64,000 bases of DNA, taken from assembly GCA_019009955.1 (NCBI GenBank), contig CM032229.1:192400001-192464000 (forward strand), given 5' to 3'. Position numbers and translations under genes: made by a program. This stretch comes from Riptortus pedestris (Eukaryota > Arthropoda > Insecta > Hemiptera > Alydidae). Below the pieces are notes generated by a model that had not been told where the DNA came from, searched no databases, and was given only the letters and a program-made list of their open reading frames with translations. Of the stretch, positions 44,000-55,794 are shown in pieces (positions within the stretch are counted from its first letter, which is position 1; the number at the start of each line of letters is the position of its first letter).

Positions 44000-44436
44000 T
44001 TGAGCAAATTATTTATTTTCAACATAAAAGAATACTTATCTAACCCGTGAGCGGGGGGGGGGGAGGGATGGTCACCAGAACATATTTGCATGTATCTCGT
44101 ATAATAAAGGTCTGTTGAAAATAATATTTGGTAATTAAGCTTCAAATAATGTGGTTTATTATATAACAGAATATTGTTTATGTAACATGAGTAGAAGTGG
44201 GGATTTGCTGAAGGCTGAATACTGAAAAATGAAAATTCTCAGTTAATATTCAAGATAGAGAATAAATTTATATACCAATGTTTATAGTAAATATAATTTT
44301 CAATAAATTTGTTTCTATACGATTTTTCTATCCGACGTATAATAACAGAGATATTTCAAATGTTGGACATTTCTCCCTTTAACGCGCCCCCCCCCAGGTT
44401 TTCGATTTCAGCTATTAACGAACTTGACCTTCAATT
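44000..44436 (+). mobile_element. Family A, long form, split by Tc1
   Basis: It contains a G10 run at about 44051, GAACATATTTGCATGTATCT, GAGTAGAAGTGGGGATTTGC, AATATTCAAGATAGAG, a C9 run at about 44386 and TATTAACGAACTTGACC, ending where the Tc1 end begins. The 3' half is not seen after the Tc1 element. 43541-43999 is unassigned. Confidence 0.75.
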
Positions 44437-45170
44437 ACGCTGTGTCAAAATATTACACACTTCAAAAATTATCCCTCCCCTCCCATCTTTGCAAATTACT
44501 CGTAAAACAGTAATAATCCATCGCTCACCTGAAGTTAATCAGCAGCCTGCTTGTATTTGGGTTCTCAAGCCAAAAATATATACATTTTTTTTTAATTTTC
44601 GAATCAAGTTAAGGTCCGTCAAAATGTTAGACACGCTTCCTTGTAAAAATAATTAAAACTCATTTTAATATTTTGTGGCCTTTCCACCTCCATTTATTTA
44701 TTCGAAAATTCTTTTTGGTAATGAATCGTACAATTGTTTCATTGTTTCATGAGGTGTTTCTTCCCATGAAGCCAGAATTGCAGATTTCAACTCCTCGATT
44801 GTTCATAACTGCCTTGACTCAGAATACACCTTTCTTGAAAGAATTCCACAAACGTTTTCGATAATGTTCTGGTCTGGTAAGACAGCAGACCAGTCTAATT
44901 TGTCAATTGTGTTGCGAGTAAACCAGTCTTTAATAATTTTTACTGAATGTATTGGGGCGTTAACTTGCTGGAAAACAGGTGTGACTTCAGGCATGTTATT
45001 AAAAGTCAACTTTTGTTCCTCTAACAAAGTTTTATACTCAGCTGAGTTTATTTTTGATGAAGCAAATACCAAATTTCCTTTTTTTTTTGTAACCAAAAAT
45101 GTATATATTTTTGTCTTGAGAAGCCAAACACAAGCTTTTCAGAATCACTCTTCTTGACACAAAATAACAT
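44437..45170 (-). mobile_element. Tc1-like element remnant
   Basis: The left end carries TGTGTCAAAATATTACACAC as a possible terminal repeat, and the coding remnant follows on the minus strand. The right end is lost near 45170. Confidence 0.6.
44698..45170 (-). pseudogene. Tc1 transposase, C-terminal half
   Basis: The minus strand reads SKINSAEYKTLLEEQ, VFQQVNAPIHSVKIIKDWFT, LDWSAVLPDQNIIENVCGIL, RKVYSESRQL, a stop, TIEELKSAILASWEETPHET and LYDSLPKRIFE with a stop at 44698. FQQDNAPIH and LDWPAxSPDLNIIEN are the DDE segment of Tc1; here the second D has become V (QQVNAP) and the third acidic residue is the E of IIEN. So it is inactive even apart from the stop and a frameshift near 45095. Confidence 0.82.
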
Positions 45171-46070
45171 TTAGGAAAGTTAAGAAGAATAGCGTGTTTG
45201 TTTGTGTGTGTGCTTGTGAGTACCCCTCCCCCCTCGTCACTAATGAGAACTTGAAATGAAATATTAAATAAAAATATGCAAAAAATATATTTATAGTAAA
45301 ATAATATATTATGTGATATTTATTATATAATAACATACTATGTAATACCTTTGCTTACGAAATATATAACCAAAGAAGCATATATTAGTAGCATATTATT
45401 ATTATACAAAAATATACCTAAGTATAAAAAATTATATACAAATATTAACCTACACAGTACAAAAAAAAAATCATTATTTCAGAAACGGGACATTTTATTG
45501 CTAAATGCTCCGACATAAAAGTTGTAGTATACCAATTATCTTTGATACAAGTCTATAAGAAGAGGAATAAATTCTGCATATAAAAAAAAAAAAAAGAGTA
45601 TTTTTTAATGATCGTTGACCTTTGTGATTTAGAAACGTTTCTAATTATTCCATTCTATTTTATTATATAAAAACAGAAAGGTTTTTCCACCTAAAATATT
45701 CTTTAAGAACTATATATTAAACTCAGGCACAAAAAATAATAAAACTAGAAATAATATTTAAAAATGATTTCTATGGGGGTGGTTTTAGTTTGGATTTCAG
45801 TTTTCCACGAATTAAGGAAAAATAGGGAAAAGCCAATCTTGGTGAGGGAATTGGCTTATTATAATTTCAGAAATCTTGCCCACGTGGAGAGCTTCTCAAT
45901 CTAACCAAGAATTGGAATTGCCAAATACTAAACGGTTTTCATTTGCTCTTATTATTTTTTTTTATCTCAAAAACAACAAGTGCACTTTCTAGAAATAGTT
46001 TTCTATTGCCATAGAACCTCTTTTATTTTTCAACAGGTTGGCTTTCAAGTGCTAAAACTAAAAAAAATGC

Positions 46071-46449
46071 AATAGAATTGGACAGTGACAAATAAAGGAC
46101 AACATTTAAAGACTTTCATTCCCGACATTGCAGAAGGTTTGAACATTCAAGAAATACCTAGTGACTTTTACACAAGACAATTATTAACTGGACATGGCTC
46201 AATTAAAGTGTATCCAAACAGATTTAAACTGACTAATAACCCATTATGCCCATGCGATTTTACTTCTGACCAGAGTTAAGCCATCTCATACATGACCGTA
46301 CACTGCTTTCAAATGAAAAGTACCTTTTAAAAGAAACAGTAATGAAAATAACAAACCGATGGCCTGTTGAGGAGAGAATATTATTCTATAACTGCAGTAA
46401 AGCATTTGGGAAATTTGCAAAAATATTATACCAGAAAATAAACGATTGA
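46071..46449 (+). pseudogene. LINE C-terminal fragment
   Basis: TNKGQHLKTFIPDIAEGL, FYTRQLLTGHGSIKVYPNRF and CPCDFTSDQS, then after a frameshift near 46277 SHLIHDRTLLSNEKYLLKET and NRWPVEERILFYNCSKAFGK. 'T..FIPD...W', 'LTGHG....L.RF' and 'C.C....S..HLI..C' are the C-terminus of Jockey/R1-type pol with its Cys/His cluster. 45171-46070 is unassigned. Confidence 0.75.
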
Positions 46450-46534
46450 AATAGCTATTATGGGTAAATAGATAGTATAATATTATAAAATATTCTATTT
46501 TCTCTTATTCACCATTTGAAGTTTTGTAGCTTTA

Positions 46535-46800
46535 CAAAGCAGAGACTTGGTGTGCCATAATTGTGACCCCAGAAGAATCCCTTCAGATCATATTCAACCT
46601 TGTAACTTTCTCCAGTACTTCTCCAGCGATTATAACTTTTGAATTTCCAATGGAATACCCTACTTTTTATAGCGGTTTCTTGTAGAAACCCAAATTCTAA
46701 AACCAGTCAGTGCATTTATTAGAAATTACGCATGCTTTAGCCGTAAAACGCACAAATCGCTATTGAAAAATGCTGCGACATAAAAGTTCTAGCTGGTTAC
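46535..46800 (+). repeat. Dispersed repeat E
   Basis: GCCATAATTGTGACCCCAGA, TCTCCAGTACTTCTCCAGCG, TGTAGAAACCCAAATTC and TTTAGCCGTAAAACGCACAA match 62930-63175, and the first part matches the middle of the MITE at 48654. Part of the end also recurs at 45475-45545 (AAACGGGACATTTTATTG). Confidence 0.7.
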
Positions 46801-46804
46801 AGTG

Positions 46805-47035
46805 ATATACACAGAGGCTCAGGTTGGCCGTGTGAGTTAAGAAGTTGGTCTTCATCTCATATGGTAGAATTAGAGTAGCGACTACCGTTCCCACCCTGGG
46901 CAGTAGAAATTTATTTTGTGAAGGACTCATTAAATAAATTCCTTAGGCCCACCCTGACTAGAAAAGGGTGGTGACCTGTAGATAGCTGTTCAAAGTAGTC
47001 AAAGACGCATAAAGATGACGTAAATAAATAAATTA
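46805..47035 (+). mobile_element. tRNA-derived SINE
   Basis: GGCTCAGGTTGGCCGTGTGA, TTCATCTCATATGGTAG, CCACCCTGGGCAG, CCCACCCTGACTAGAAAAGG, ACCTGTAGATAGC and an AATAAATAAATT tail. This copy keeps the whole head. Confidence 0.78.
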
Positions 47036-47594
47036 AAAAAATAACAGTTCTAGTTAACAAAATTATCGTTGAAAAGAGTCTAATGGGAAGGAATGGACTA
47101 TGGAATAGCAACGGTTATTTTTATAATTGAATCTAAAAATTCCCACTTGGTGCCCCTCCCCCCCACCCCACTGATCCTATTTTAGCTTTTAACGAACTTG
47201 ATATTAATTTTGTACATGAAACAAAAAATGAAGTTCACTAGATAGTTAACAGATACACAAACAGAATATATATATCTGGTTTCAAATGTAGATCATCTAT
47301 GTCATCTGCGTCCAAGCTGATTACTCTTAAGATAAATGCGATAAATGTTGATTAGAAGGTGGATATCTATATGAGGAGCTAGGAATGAAGAAGGCAAAGC
47401 TGAAGAGGATTGGAATGGGAGTTGTCAATCTGGAGGACATTGGATGACATTCGGCCGGGTGACATTTTGCCGTTTGATCGTTGCCGCCACAATAGTGACG
47501 GGTCTTCCGCAATGTCCTCACCAAATGCCATCTCTATATCTCGAATCTGTCAATTGAACTGCAGCATTCTTGTTCTGCTTAAAAAAAAGCATCA

Positions 47595-48325
47595 CGCTGC
47601 GTAAACTAAACAGATATCTCACGTAATGTTTAATAATAAACCAACATATTGCTAACACAACACCACCGTGAATATTAGGTGAATAAATAAATACAAACGG
47701 TAATAACAAATCTTTTCCCTCCAACCCGACTCTCACCGGAAAGAAGAACAATTACTAAAATATATGAGAATATAACTATTAATTTGATTGAAAACTGTTT
47801 ACTATATCTAGTACTGTAATTTATAATGAATCAAACTTAAGTAGTCCAAAAACTTAAGACGGGGAGTTCACCAGTGCATATTTTCATATATTTCGTATAA
47901 TAAAGGTCTCTTGAAAGCAATATTTGGTATTTAAGCTTAGAATAATGTGGTTTATTACATAACCGAGTATTGTTTATGTAACATTAGTAAAAAAGGGGGT
48001 TCGCTGAAGGCTGAAAACTGAAAAATGCGAATATCTTGGATAATATTCAAGGTAGAGAATTTGTGTATATAACAAAATTTATAGTACATTTAATTTGCAA
48101 TAAGATTGGTTCTGTACAGGTTTTAGATCCGAAACATAGTAACGGAGATATTTCGAATTTTCTAAACTTCCTCTCCCACTGATCCAATTTTAGCCATTAA
48201 CGACAAACACACACACACTGTTTTGAACAGACCTTATTCTGGTCATTTCCTAGGTAGGATCGAGGGACATTTGAAGAAAGTGTTCGAAAATTGCGTCATG
48301 AGTACGACCTCAATAGCTTTATAAA
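47595..48325 (+). mobile_element. Family A, long form without (TA)n
   Basis: The 5' end is cut inside the motif (CATCACGCTGCGTAAACTAA). The body has AAGGTCTCTTGAAAGCAATA, GTAACATTAGTAAAAAAGGG and ATTTAGCCATTAACGAC-like text. The core has only ACACACACAC where others have (TA)n. It ends GTACGACCTCAATAGCTT without the palindrome. A further scrap lies at about 47115-47215. Confidence 0.75.
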
Positions 48326-48519
48326 AATAGTTTAAGCTTATGCCTTTGTAATGTGAAACTTAACTAGGAAAATAGTCTAGGCGCCCCTTCACTACACGAT
48401 TTGTGTAGATGGACACTAGCGCTGCTGTCGGCTGATGGTCGAACCTCCTCCTTCTGCCTAGCCACTCTACCTTGGAGGGTTCGGCTCACCTCTGCAATCC
48501 ATGCCTAAGCACACATCTT

Positions 48520-48650
48520 TTAGCTGATTTACCTTAAGGGACATCGCCTATTCAGGTTGAACTTATTGCGCGATTTTCGAAAAAAATGTCTTCAAATGTC
48601 CATCGATCCTACCTATTAGATGACCAAAATGAGGTCCGTTCAAAATTACA
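48520..48650 (-). mobile_element. Family A 3' block
   Basis: TTTTAGCTGATTTACCTTAA to GGTCCGTTCAAAATTACACA. The MITE follows within the core. Confidence 0.75.
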
Positions 48651-48653
48651 CAT

Positions 48654-48895
48654 ATACATGGTGTCCCAAGTTCCCGTGCCATCCTCCCTAAAAATACCAA
48701 TTGTGCTAATAAATGGCTTAAACTTGGTCTGGCAGAATTGTGACTCCTGAAGAATCTTTTCGGTCCACATTTATCCTCGTAAACCTCTCCAGCAAGCGTA
48801 ACACCAAGTCTTAGCCATTAATGAAGACAATTGGCGATTTTGGCATGGAAGACAATTGGGGGTGGCATGGAACGTTGGGAAACCCGGTATATGTA
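48654..48895. mobile_element. Short inverted-repeat element (MITE)
   Basis: ACATGGTGTCCCAAGTTCCC (48656) and, inverted at the other end, ATACCGGGTTTCCCAACGTT pair over about 25 bases with mismatches. GTGCCATCC and GGTGGCAT continue the match. It is flanked by TA repeats, has no coding capacity, and shares its inner segment with repeat E. Confidence 0.65.
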
Positions 48896-49202
48896 TTTTT
48901 TAATTTATAGGAAACTTTAAAATGATGGTTGATCAATTATAAATTTATCAATTTCTGTTTAGACTCCACTTCATGAGGGACAATCGATATATTTTTATTT
49001 GGTGAAGTCTATATAAACCAGCTGAGTTGAGCCTCCATACTTTGTAATCCATTCTCCGACTAATGGCTACGAAGATCCTAAGTAACCGTTAGTTTAGTTA
49101 CCTTTGCCTATTATACTTTCCCTTGATGAGGAATCATGTGCACTCGAAACTAGTCGAGAAATGATTATTTTTTTTTAAATTTGAGGTCCACTCTCAGACG
49201 TC

Positions 49203-49385
49203 CACTTTTTGCAACATTGGTAATTGGGACGGGTTATCTACAGGTTGCCACCCTTTTCTAACCAGGATGGTATTAAGGATGTTATCTAATGAATTTCGTC
49301 ACTAAATAATTTCCTTTGCCCAGGCATGAATCGAACTCGCCACTCTAGGATTACCATGTGAGATTAAGGTCTGAATTATAAACAT
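49203..49385 (-). mobile_element. tRNA-derived SINE
   Basis: It is the inverse of the family: GGTAATTGGGACGGGTTATC, GTTGCCACCCTTTTCTAACC, CAGGCATGAATCGAACTCGC and TTACCATGTGAGATTAAGGT. Just upstream, 49125-49165 carries TTGATGAGGAATCATGTGCA followed by CTCGAAAC. 49386-49785 is unassigned. Confidence 0.78.
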
Positions 49386-49789
49386 TCAGTATTATTAGAC
49401 CTTGTGTGAATTATCTAAATAAGGTTATATTTTTATTTAGGAGACCTTTCAATTCTTCTGAAGTTGAAAATTGTCGGAGCTGTGATGCAGATTGGAGCGT
49501 GTAGAACAAGGAGTAGGTGGAGTCTTTTGAGGTTGCCTTATTTAAAGAATTCATCGAGAGCTTTCAGCCCAGAAGAAAAGTATCCTGGCTCTTTGGTTGG
49601 GGAAACAGACTTTCAAACAGAAAAGAAGATTAAGGTTTCCTAGAGGGAAGTTTAGTTGGGGGGGGGCTTAGTGCCTGGGGGGGGGGGAAACCCACTTCAT
49701 AAAAAATATAACAACCCCCTCTCAATATCCTCTCGGAAAAAATTAAACCCATCAATCCTATCAATACCTTGTAAAAAACTTATTAATAA

Positions 49790-50201
49790 AATCCGTCACG
49801 CAGGGGCTGCGTCAACTAAGCAGATTTCCCACATGAAGTTTTACAATAGAGAAATCTCCATACTGGTAATAGTAGTAGTAAGGAGTCTCTAAACCAATTT
49901 CACGAGAGCCAAACATTTACGGAAACGGCCGAACTAGCTTACGATTACTCACGAATAGACCGACATCTGCCGATCTCATCTCGTCAGTTATCCACACACA
50001 CTTATTAAAAATGCACATATCTCGGTTAATAACCAAGACAGAGTAAGAACGTACATAACAAAACTTATTGAGAAATACATTTACAATGAGACGATAATTG
50101 GTTCTGTACAATTTTTCGATCCGACGTATAGGAACTGAGATATTTTGAAATCCCCCCCCCCTTAATGATCTTTCTTTTTACATAACATGATTAAATACCG
50201 C

Positions 50202-50284
<83 letters not shown>

Positions 50285-50391
50285 ATTTTGAACGGAGATC
50301 ATTTCGTCATCTCCTGGGTAGGATCGATGGTCATTTGAAGATATTTATTGAAAATCGCGTCATGGCTACGGCCTCAATAGCTAATAGCTGA
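49790..50391 (+). mobile_element. Family A, near full length
   Basis: It starts TAAAATCCGTCACGCAGGGG, has GCCGAACTAGCTTACGATTA in the spacer, a C10 run near 50151, (TA)n at 50205-50282, and ends in CGGCCTCAATAGCTAATAGC, with the palindrome lost. 50392-50955 is unassigned. Confidence 0.82.
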
Positions 50392-50956
50392 GGAACCTAA
50401 AAGGAGCCTTTTCATTTTGATTTATATTTATTATTGGTGATATTTAATTATAAATATATTTATATAAATATATTTATATGTATTTAAATTTTGACTAGAG
50501 TCGATTGTTGGTGAACCCTTCTTATATTCTTGTTAGTGATTTAGTTGTGGGAATTATCATCTCTTACAACATCCGTTGCCTATTTCTACAGCCAGATCGC
50601 AACATTGCATTCTTCGATCCGTCACAAAAATATTTAGATTACGTCATGGATTAACTAAAGCGCACAAAATTGTTTATATGAGTGTTCACTACTCGGTGGC
50701 AGTTCTTCGTTTGTGCATTATACAAATGTACAGATAAATCAATAATAGTCTGTCAGGTTATGAGAAATATTATCCGTGCTGTATTTGCCTAATCAGTTAG
50801 AAATATATAATTTAATTTCATGGATAGAGAGATACTAATCAAATTAAATGAAAATACATCAGTTGGAAGACCTCACCACCGATGAGGTTGTACATTGTTC
50901 TGCAATTATTTTTGATATATTTCCACGGGAGATACATTGCTAAAACAAAAGATAAC

Positions 50957-51402
50957 AAGTCGGTCACGCAGGGGCTGCGTTAACTAAGCAGATTTCCCGC
51001 GTACGCTATGTATTTGCATTTATTTCAAAACTTAAAAGTTCAATGAGAACAATATTTGGTATTTAAGCTTCAAATAAAGTGCTTCATAACATAATAGAAT
51101 ATTGTTAATATGAGATGAGTAGGAGTGGGGCTTTACTGAAGACCAAAAACTAAAAAATGCAAATATCTCAGTTAATAATCAAGATAGTGAAGAAATGTAC
51201 ATAACAACATTTATAGAACATTACATTTGCAATAAGATTGGTTCTATATAATTTTTCGATTCGATGCATATTAACGGAGATATTAAGCATTTTAGAAATT
51301 CTTCCCTCTAAACCTCCCCCCCTCCCCCTGGTCCGATTACAGCCGTTAACGAACTTGATCTTTTTTTTTACATAAAACTATTATATATCATGTTTGATAT
51401 AT

Positions 51403-51485
<83 letters not shown>

Positions 51486-51609
51486 TTTTGAACGGTCCTC
51501 ATTTTCGTCATCTCCTGGGTAGGATTGATGGATAGGACTGATGGGTAGGAAAATCGCGTCATGAGTATAACCTCAATAGCAGATTTCCCTTAAGGGAAAT
51601 CTGCTAAAA
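50957..51609 (+). mobile_element. Family A, full length
   Basis: It starts ACAAGTCGGTCACGCAGGGG and ends TTAAGGGAAATCTGCTAAAA. The core is (CA)n then (TA)n (51404-51481). GGATTGATGGATAGGACTGA shows a small internal duplication in the 3' block. Here the terminal palindrome is perfect: AGCAGATTTCCC TTAA GGGAAATCTGCT. 51610-51975 is unassigned. Confidence 0.85.
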
Positions 51610-52386
51610 CCGTGTTATTAGGTTTCCACATAATTGTCAGAAAAATGTAAAGTTTTCAAATAAGAGGCTTTAACTTTTCATACATAGACAGCTATTAAAG
51701 AAAAATCAAATGCTTGAGAATTAGCGTAACCTTTTGAAAAATGTAACACCCTTCAAGCGGAAAATCGCAATCTAAACATGTGGATTTATTGACAAAACTG
51801 TATTTATTTGTTATTTTTTGGGGGTAGGAACATTTTTCTATGGCTCCTTGGTTTTACAAAAAGAAATTAAACCATTGTAACAAACAAAATAATGGTAATA
51901 AAAGCTATGCTTACCTTCTTAGAGGTCTTCATTAGTTATCCAGTAATAATCTACTCGGGATTGGGTTAAGGTAAAATTAAAAAGTCCATCACGCAGGGAC
52001 TGCGTAAACTAAGCAGATTTCCCACGTGAAGTTATACAATAGAGAAATCTGCATACGAGAGCCGAACAGTTACGGAAAAGGGCCGAACTAGCTTTTGGCG
52101 GGAAACACAAAAATCCGTTATCGGCCCAAATTTAATAAAAATGCAATTATCTCGGTTACCATTCAAGATAGGGAATAAATGTATATAACAATATTTATAG
52201 TAAATTTAATTTGCAATAAGATTGATTCCGTACAATTTCCCCCCCTCCTCCTACTGGTCCGATTTCAGCCGTTAACGAACTTGATCTTACTTTTTGCATA
52301 AAATGGCTGAATATCGAGTTTGGTAACGATCATACAAAAATTGCGACCGCTAGAGCGTTAACAGACAAATATATGTATATATATAT

Positions 52387-53475
52387 CTATATATATATAA
52401 AATTGTAACCTCTGTCTGTACATTGATTTTTTTAGCGAAATTTCACGATAACTTTTCGTTTCACATCTCATAGACACCATAACTGCATTTTGTTTCTTTC
52501 GTGTATGTTTGTTTGTTTGTTTGTTTGTTACCTTTTCACGCATAAACGGCTGAACCGAATTTTATGAAACTTGGTATGTATATTACTACTATCCCAACTT
52601 AGACTTTAGGCTATATTAATTTTCTCTGAGACGAACAGGAGTGGGGGTTATAAGGGAGGCCTGAAATTAAAAATAGCGATATTTCGTTTTCTATTGGTTT
52701 TTCGGCAAATATGCACATAACAAAAGTTGTTTATTTTGTCATTTAGAGTAACTTTTGTTATATACACTTTTGTCGTATACCGAAGTTTAAATGCGTTATA
52801 CGCTAAAAATTATAGCGGGAGTCAACAATATTATTTGCCAAAAAAGCCTCAACCAAACTAAATAAAACTCGGTATGTGTATTAGCAGTGAGGCCTTCATT
52901 ATAATAAGCCATACCAACATTTTAATGGACGGGCAGGAGTGGGGGTTATAAGGGAAGCCTGAAATTAAAAATAGCGATATTTCGTTTCCTATTGGTTTTT
53001 CCGCAAATATAAACTTAACAAAAGTTGTTTATTTTGTTATTTGGAGTAACTTTTGTAATATACACTTTTGTCGTATACCTAAGTATAAATGAGTTATACG
53101 TAACTTTAGCGGGCACTAACGGCTGAACCGAACTTAACTAAACTCGGTATGTCAATTAGCATTAATTCTTCCATGATTATAAGTTATATTACAATTTTTA
53201 GGTTCGAACGGGAGGGGGGTTATAAGGGAGGCCTGAAATAAAAATTCACCATATTTACATGTATCAGAAACGGGAAATATAAAAATATCGAAGACTGTGA
53301 AGAATTATCGAACAAATAATTCTATTATTAGCAAATCACCGGCAACGACGGGTATCAAATCCTAAACACTGGAACGGGTAAATGTCAAAATATTGTGCAA
53401 TGTAAAGCCTGCTAAAAAATACCATCACCATTCAGCCTCAAATGAATTCCCGGGCGACGCCGGGTATCTGAGCTA

Positions 53476-53476
<1 letters not shown>
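52387..53476 (+). mobile_element. Non-autonomous Helitron, full length
   Basis: It begins TCTATATATATATAAAATTG and ends with hairpin CCCGGGCGACGCCGGG, TATCTGAG and CTAG (53473-53476). It is preceded by A and followed by T, as Helitron insertion requires. The 1,090 bp contain two related sub-repeats (CAGGAGTGGGGGTTATAAGG at about 52628 and 52935, and a third, shorter form at about 53213), suggesting internal duplication. There is no Rep/helicase gene. Confidence 0.88.
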
Positions 53477-53532
<56 letters not shown>

Positions 53533-53561
53533 TTGTTCTGATGTTTTCGACCAGGTTGTAT

Positions 53562-53767
53562 TTATATGTGGTGTGTTGTTCTTTTCGGAGTTTTGGTCTA
53601 TGTTGGTGAAATGAATCTTAGTTTATGCCGATATTTCGAGAATCTTTATTTTCTCTACATGTAATTTTACAGCCCTGAAGAAGAGAAAATAAAGATTCTC
53701 GAAATATCGGCATAAACTAAGATTCATTTCACCAACATTGACCAAAACTCCGAAAAGAACAACACAC

Positions 53768-53775
<8 letters not shown>
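53562..53775. repeat. Foldback element, 95-bp arms
   Basis: Arms 53562-53656 and 53681-53775 are reverse complements with one visible mismatch; the spacer is 24 bases. The right arm alone occurs at about 63611-63697. The spacer junction contains GCCCTGAAGAAGAG followed by TTCTCGAAATATCGGC. It is probably derived from a Penelope-like terminal repeat. Confidence 0.85.
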
Positions 53776-53834
<59 letters not shown>

Positions 53835-54626
53835 TTTTGAACGGGCTTCATTTTCGTCATCTACTAGGTTGGATCGATGGAGATTTGAAGAAAAATTTCG
53901 AAAATTCCCTCATGAGTACAACCTCAATAGCTGATTTCCCTTAATGGAAATCTGCTAAAATGCTAAGTACTGTTTTAGGGAGGTGAATTTCGGAAAATCG
54001 AAATATCTCTGTTACTATACGTCGCACACTGGAGCGATCCTTCATTAATGTTGGACATTGGGGGGAAAAATAAAAGTTTTAATTTGGGATTTTGGTTCTA
54101 TTGATAGTACCACATAAACCCTTTTCAATTGAGCAGATTGATTTTTAGCCATATTATTGCAATGGTTTTTACATAATGCCTGGTTATGATTGCTATGTTA
54201 AAAAAAGCCTTGGCTATTAAATTCGTCGTGAACTCTTATTTCATTTTACAAATTATTGTTGCTTCCATTACACATTAAGGGTATTATAACAAATCAAAAA
54301 CTGGCAAAAAAGTTTTTTAAAATTCCTCTAAATTTTTTTTTTTTTACATCGAGCTGAAAATAATTTTATTTAATTGAATTCGCTAATCGCTTGTATTTGC
54401 TTGAAAAAATACCACTTGGCATGCTTTTAGGAGTATATTGTGTTATTTACAACGTCTTCAGATCTTGCCTAAACTTGCCTATTCGTTAAATATTTTACTT
54501 TTAGTGTTAACACCCCCGCACTTTTAGGTGCGGAAGACCTCCCGCGGACCTTTCCCAACTACGTACGGTGTAAAACGCCTCCTCCTCTGCGTAATTGACG
54601 CAGCCATTCACGTTCGAAAAAATAGT

Positions 54627-55374
54627 TAAATACGTGTTTTTCTTGTCTAAATATTTTAACGGTCCTTTTTCGATTTGAACTATCTACTCTTCATTGCTGG
54701 ATAAGGAGCTTTGAATGCCTTCTCCACATTGCATATCGATTAGATTTCAAATCGTGGAGTGTTCGGTCCCAAGTTCATAAAGAACTTCTCCATCAAAGAA
54801 AAACGAAAATCATTAGTGATTTTAGGGAAAAAATGGGATTAATCGTTGACCAAGTGAACCAAGGATTGGGTACATCTAATGCCGGAAACACGGAGCGTAA
54901 GTTTTTTGCGTTTCCTCACATTTCGGGGTCAATCACAGGAATAGATGTAAATTTAATTAAACGGTTTTCTATTATTTTGCAAGCAATTTCATCCAACGCT
55001 TTGATCAATACTGAGAAGTTTGAAAAGTTTACAAGAGAAACAGCTGAGATATTTGTGGATTTGTATGAATGGTATTACATGCCAGTAACAGTTCACAAAC
55101 TGTTAATACATGGCCCGGAAATAGTCAAACACGCTATTGTACCAATTGGTATGCTGCCAGAACATGCTCAGGAGGCTAACCATAAATACTTCCGCGCATA
55201 CAGAGAATCTTTTTCAAGAAAATTTTCAAGGACGTCTACCAACAGAGATATCCTGAATAATTTGTTAATTAATTCAGACCCTTTAATATCACATTAAAGG
55301 CCAACAATTAACAACGATAGCGATCGCTTAGAAACAATATCTTCGGAAATAAAAGAACTTCTAATTGAAAAATA
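54627..55374 (+). pseudogene. Uncharacterised transposon-like protein, C-terminal part
   Basis: The frame is open from just after a stop near 54625 to 55297: LSTLHCWIRSFECLLHIAYR, LDFKSWSVRSQVH, KTKIISDFREKMGLIVDQ, GTSNAGNTERKFFAF, FVDLYEWYYMPVTVHKLLIH, MLPEHAQEANHKYFRAYRES and LLINSDPLISH. After one stop (TAA) it continues for 25 codons to 55374. I recall similar proteins, with NDGNTARxFF and YMPxxxHKxLIHG, as a repetitive family of unknown function in aphids and other invertebrates. It is probably the end of a DNA-transposon protein. No catalytic motif can be assigned. Confidence 0.55.
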
Positions 55375-55794
55375 AAAAACATTTGAAATTTTCGAAATGT
55401 TAGATATTCTTCCAGCTTACAAATTCTCATTATTAAATTAAATACATAGATTTTTTTTTTTAAATTTTTATTCTAGATATATTTTTGTTTAAAATTTTAG
55501 TATTGCTTTTGTGAACTTGAATTTATTAAAAAATAAAAATTTATAACACATATGTTGATATTATGTGTCTACAAATCACAATTCTCTACTTAGTAAGCGA
55601 TGGATAATCTGTATGTACACATTTAAAATTCATCCTACCGTTATATCGAATCTGGCAAAATTGCTTAAAAAATTGCTGATGAGGTAGTTCAGTAGAGTAT
55701 TGGATGTGCTTTAAAATGACACCAGAATCAATATTCTAGGAGCAGTAGAAACGGAGATATTAATGAATGTCCGGCTTACCCTATCACTCGCTCT

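Larger units (their letters stand above)
51980..53958 (+). mobile_element. Family A with Helitron and foldback in its core
   Basis: The 5' part (51980-52386) has AAAAGTCCATCACGCAGGGA, the ACGGAAAAGGGCCGAACTAG spacer and CCGCTAGAGCGTTAACAG. A Helitron sits at 52387-53476 and a foldback at 53562-53775, both between TA tracts. The 3' part (53832-53958) has TTTTGAACGGGCTTCATTTT and CCCTTAATGGAAATCTGCTA. Confidence 0.8.

Noticed and set aside
46085..46279. Small host gene
   Set aside because: The motifs LTGHG and CPCDF plus the continuation in another frame identify it as a LINE remnant.
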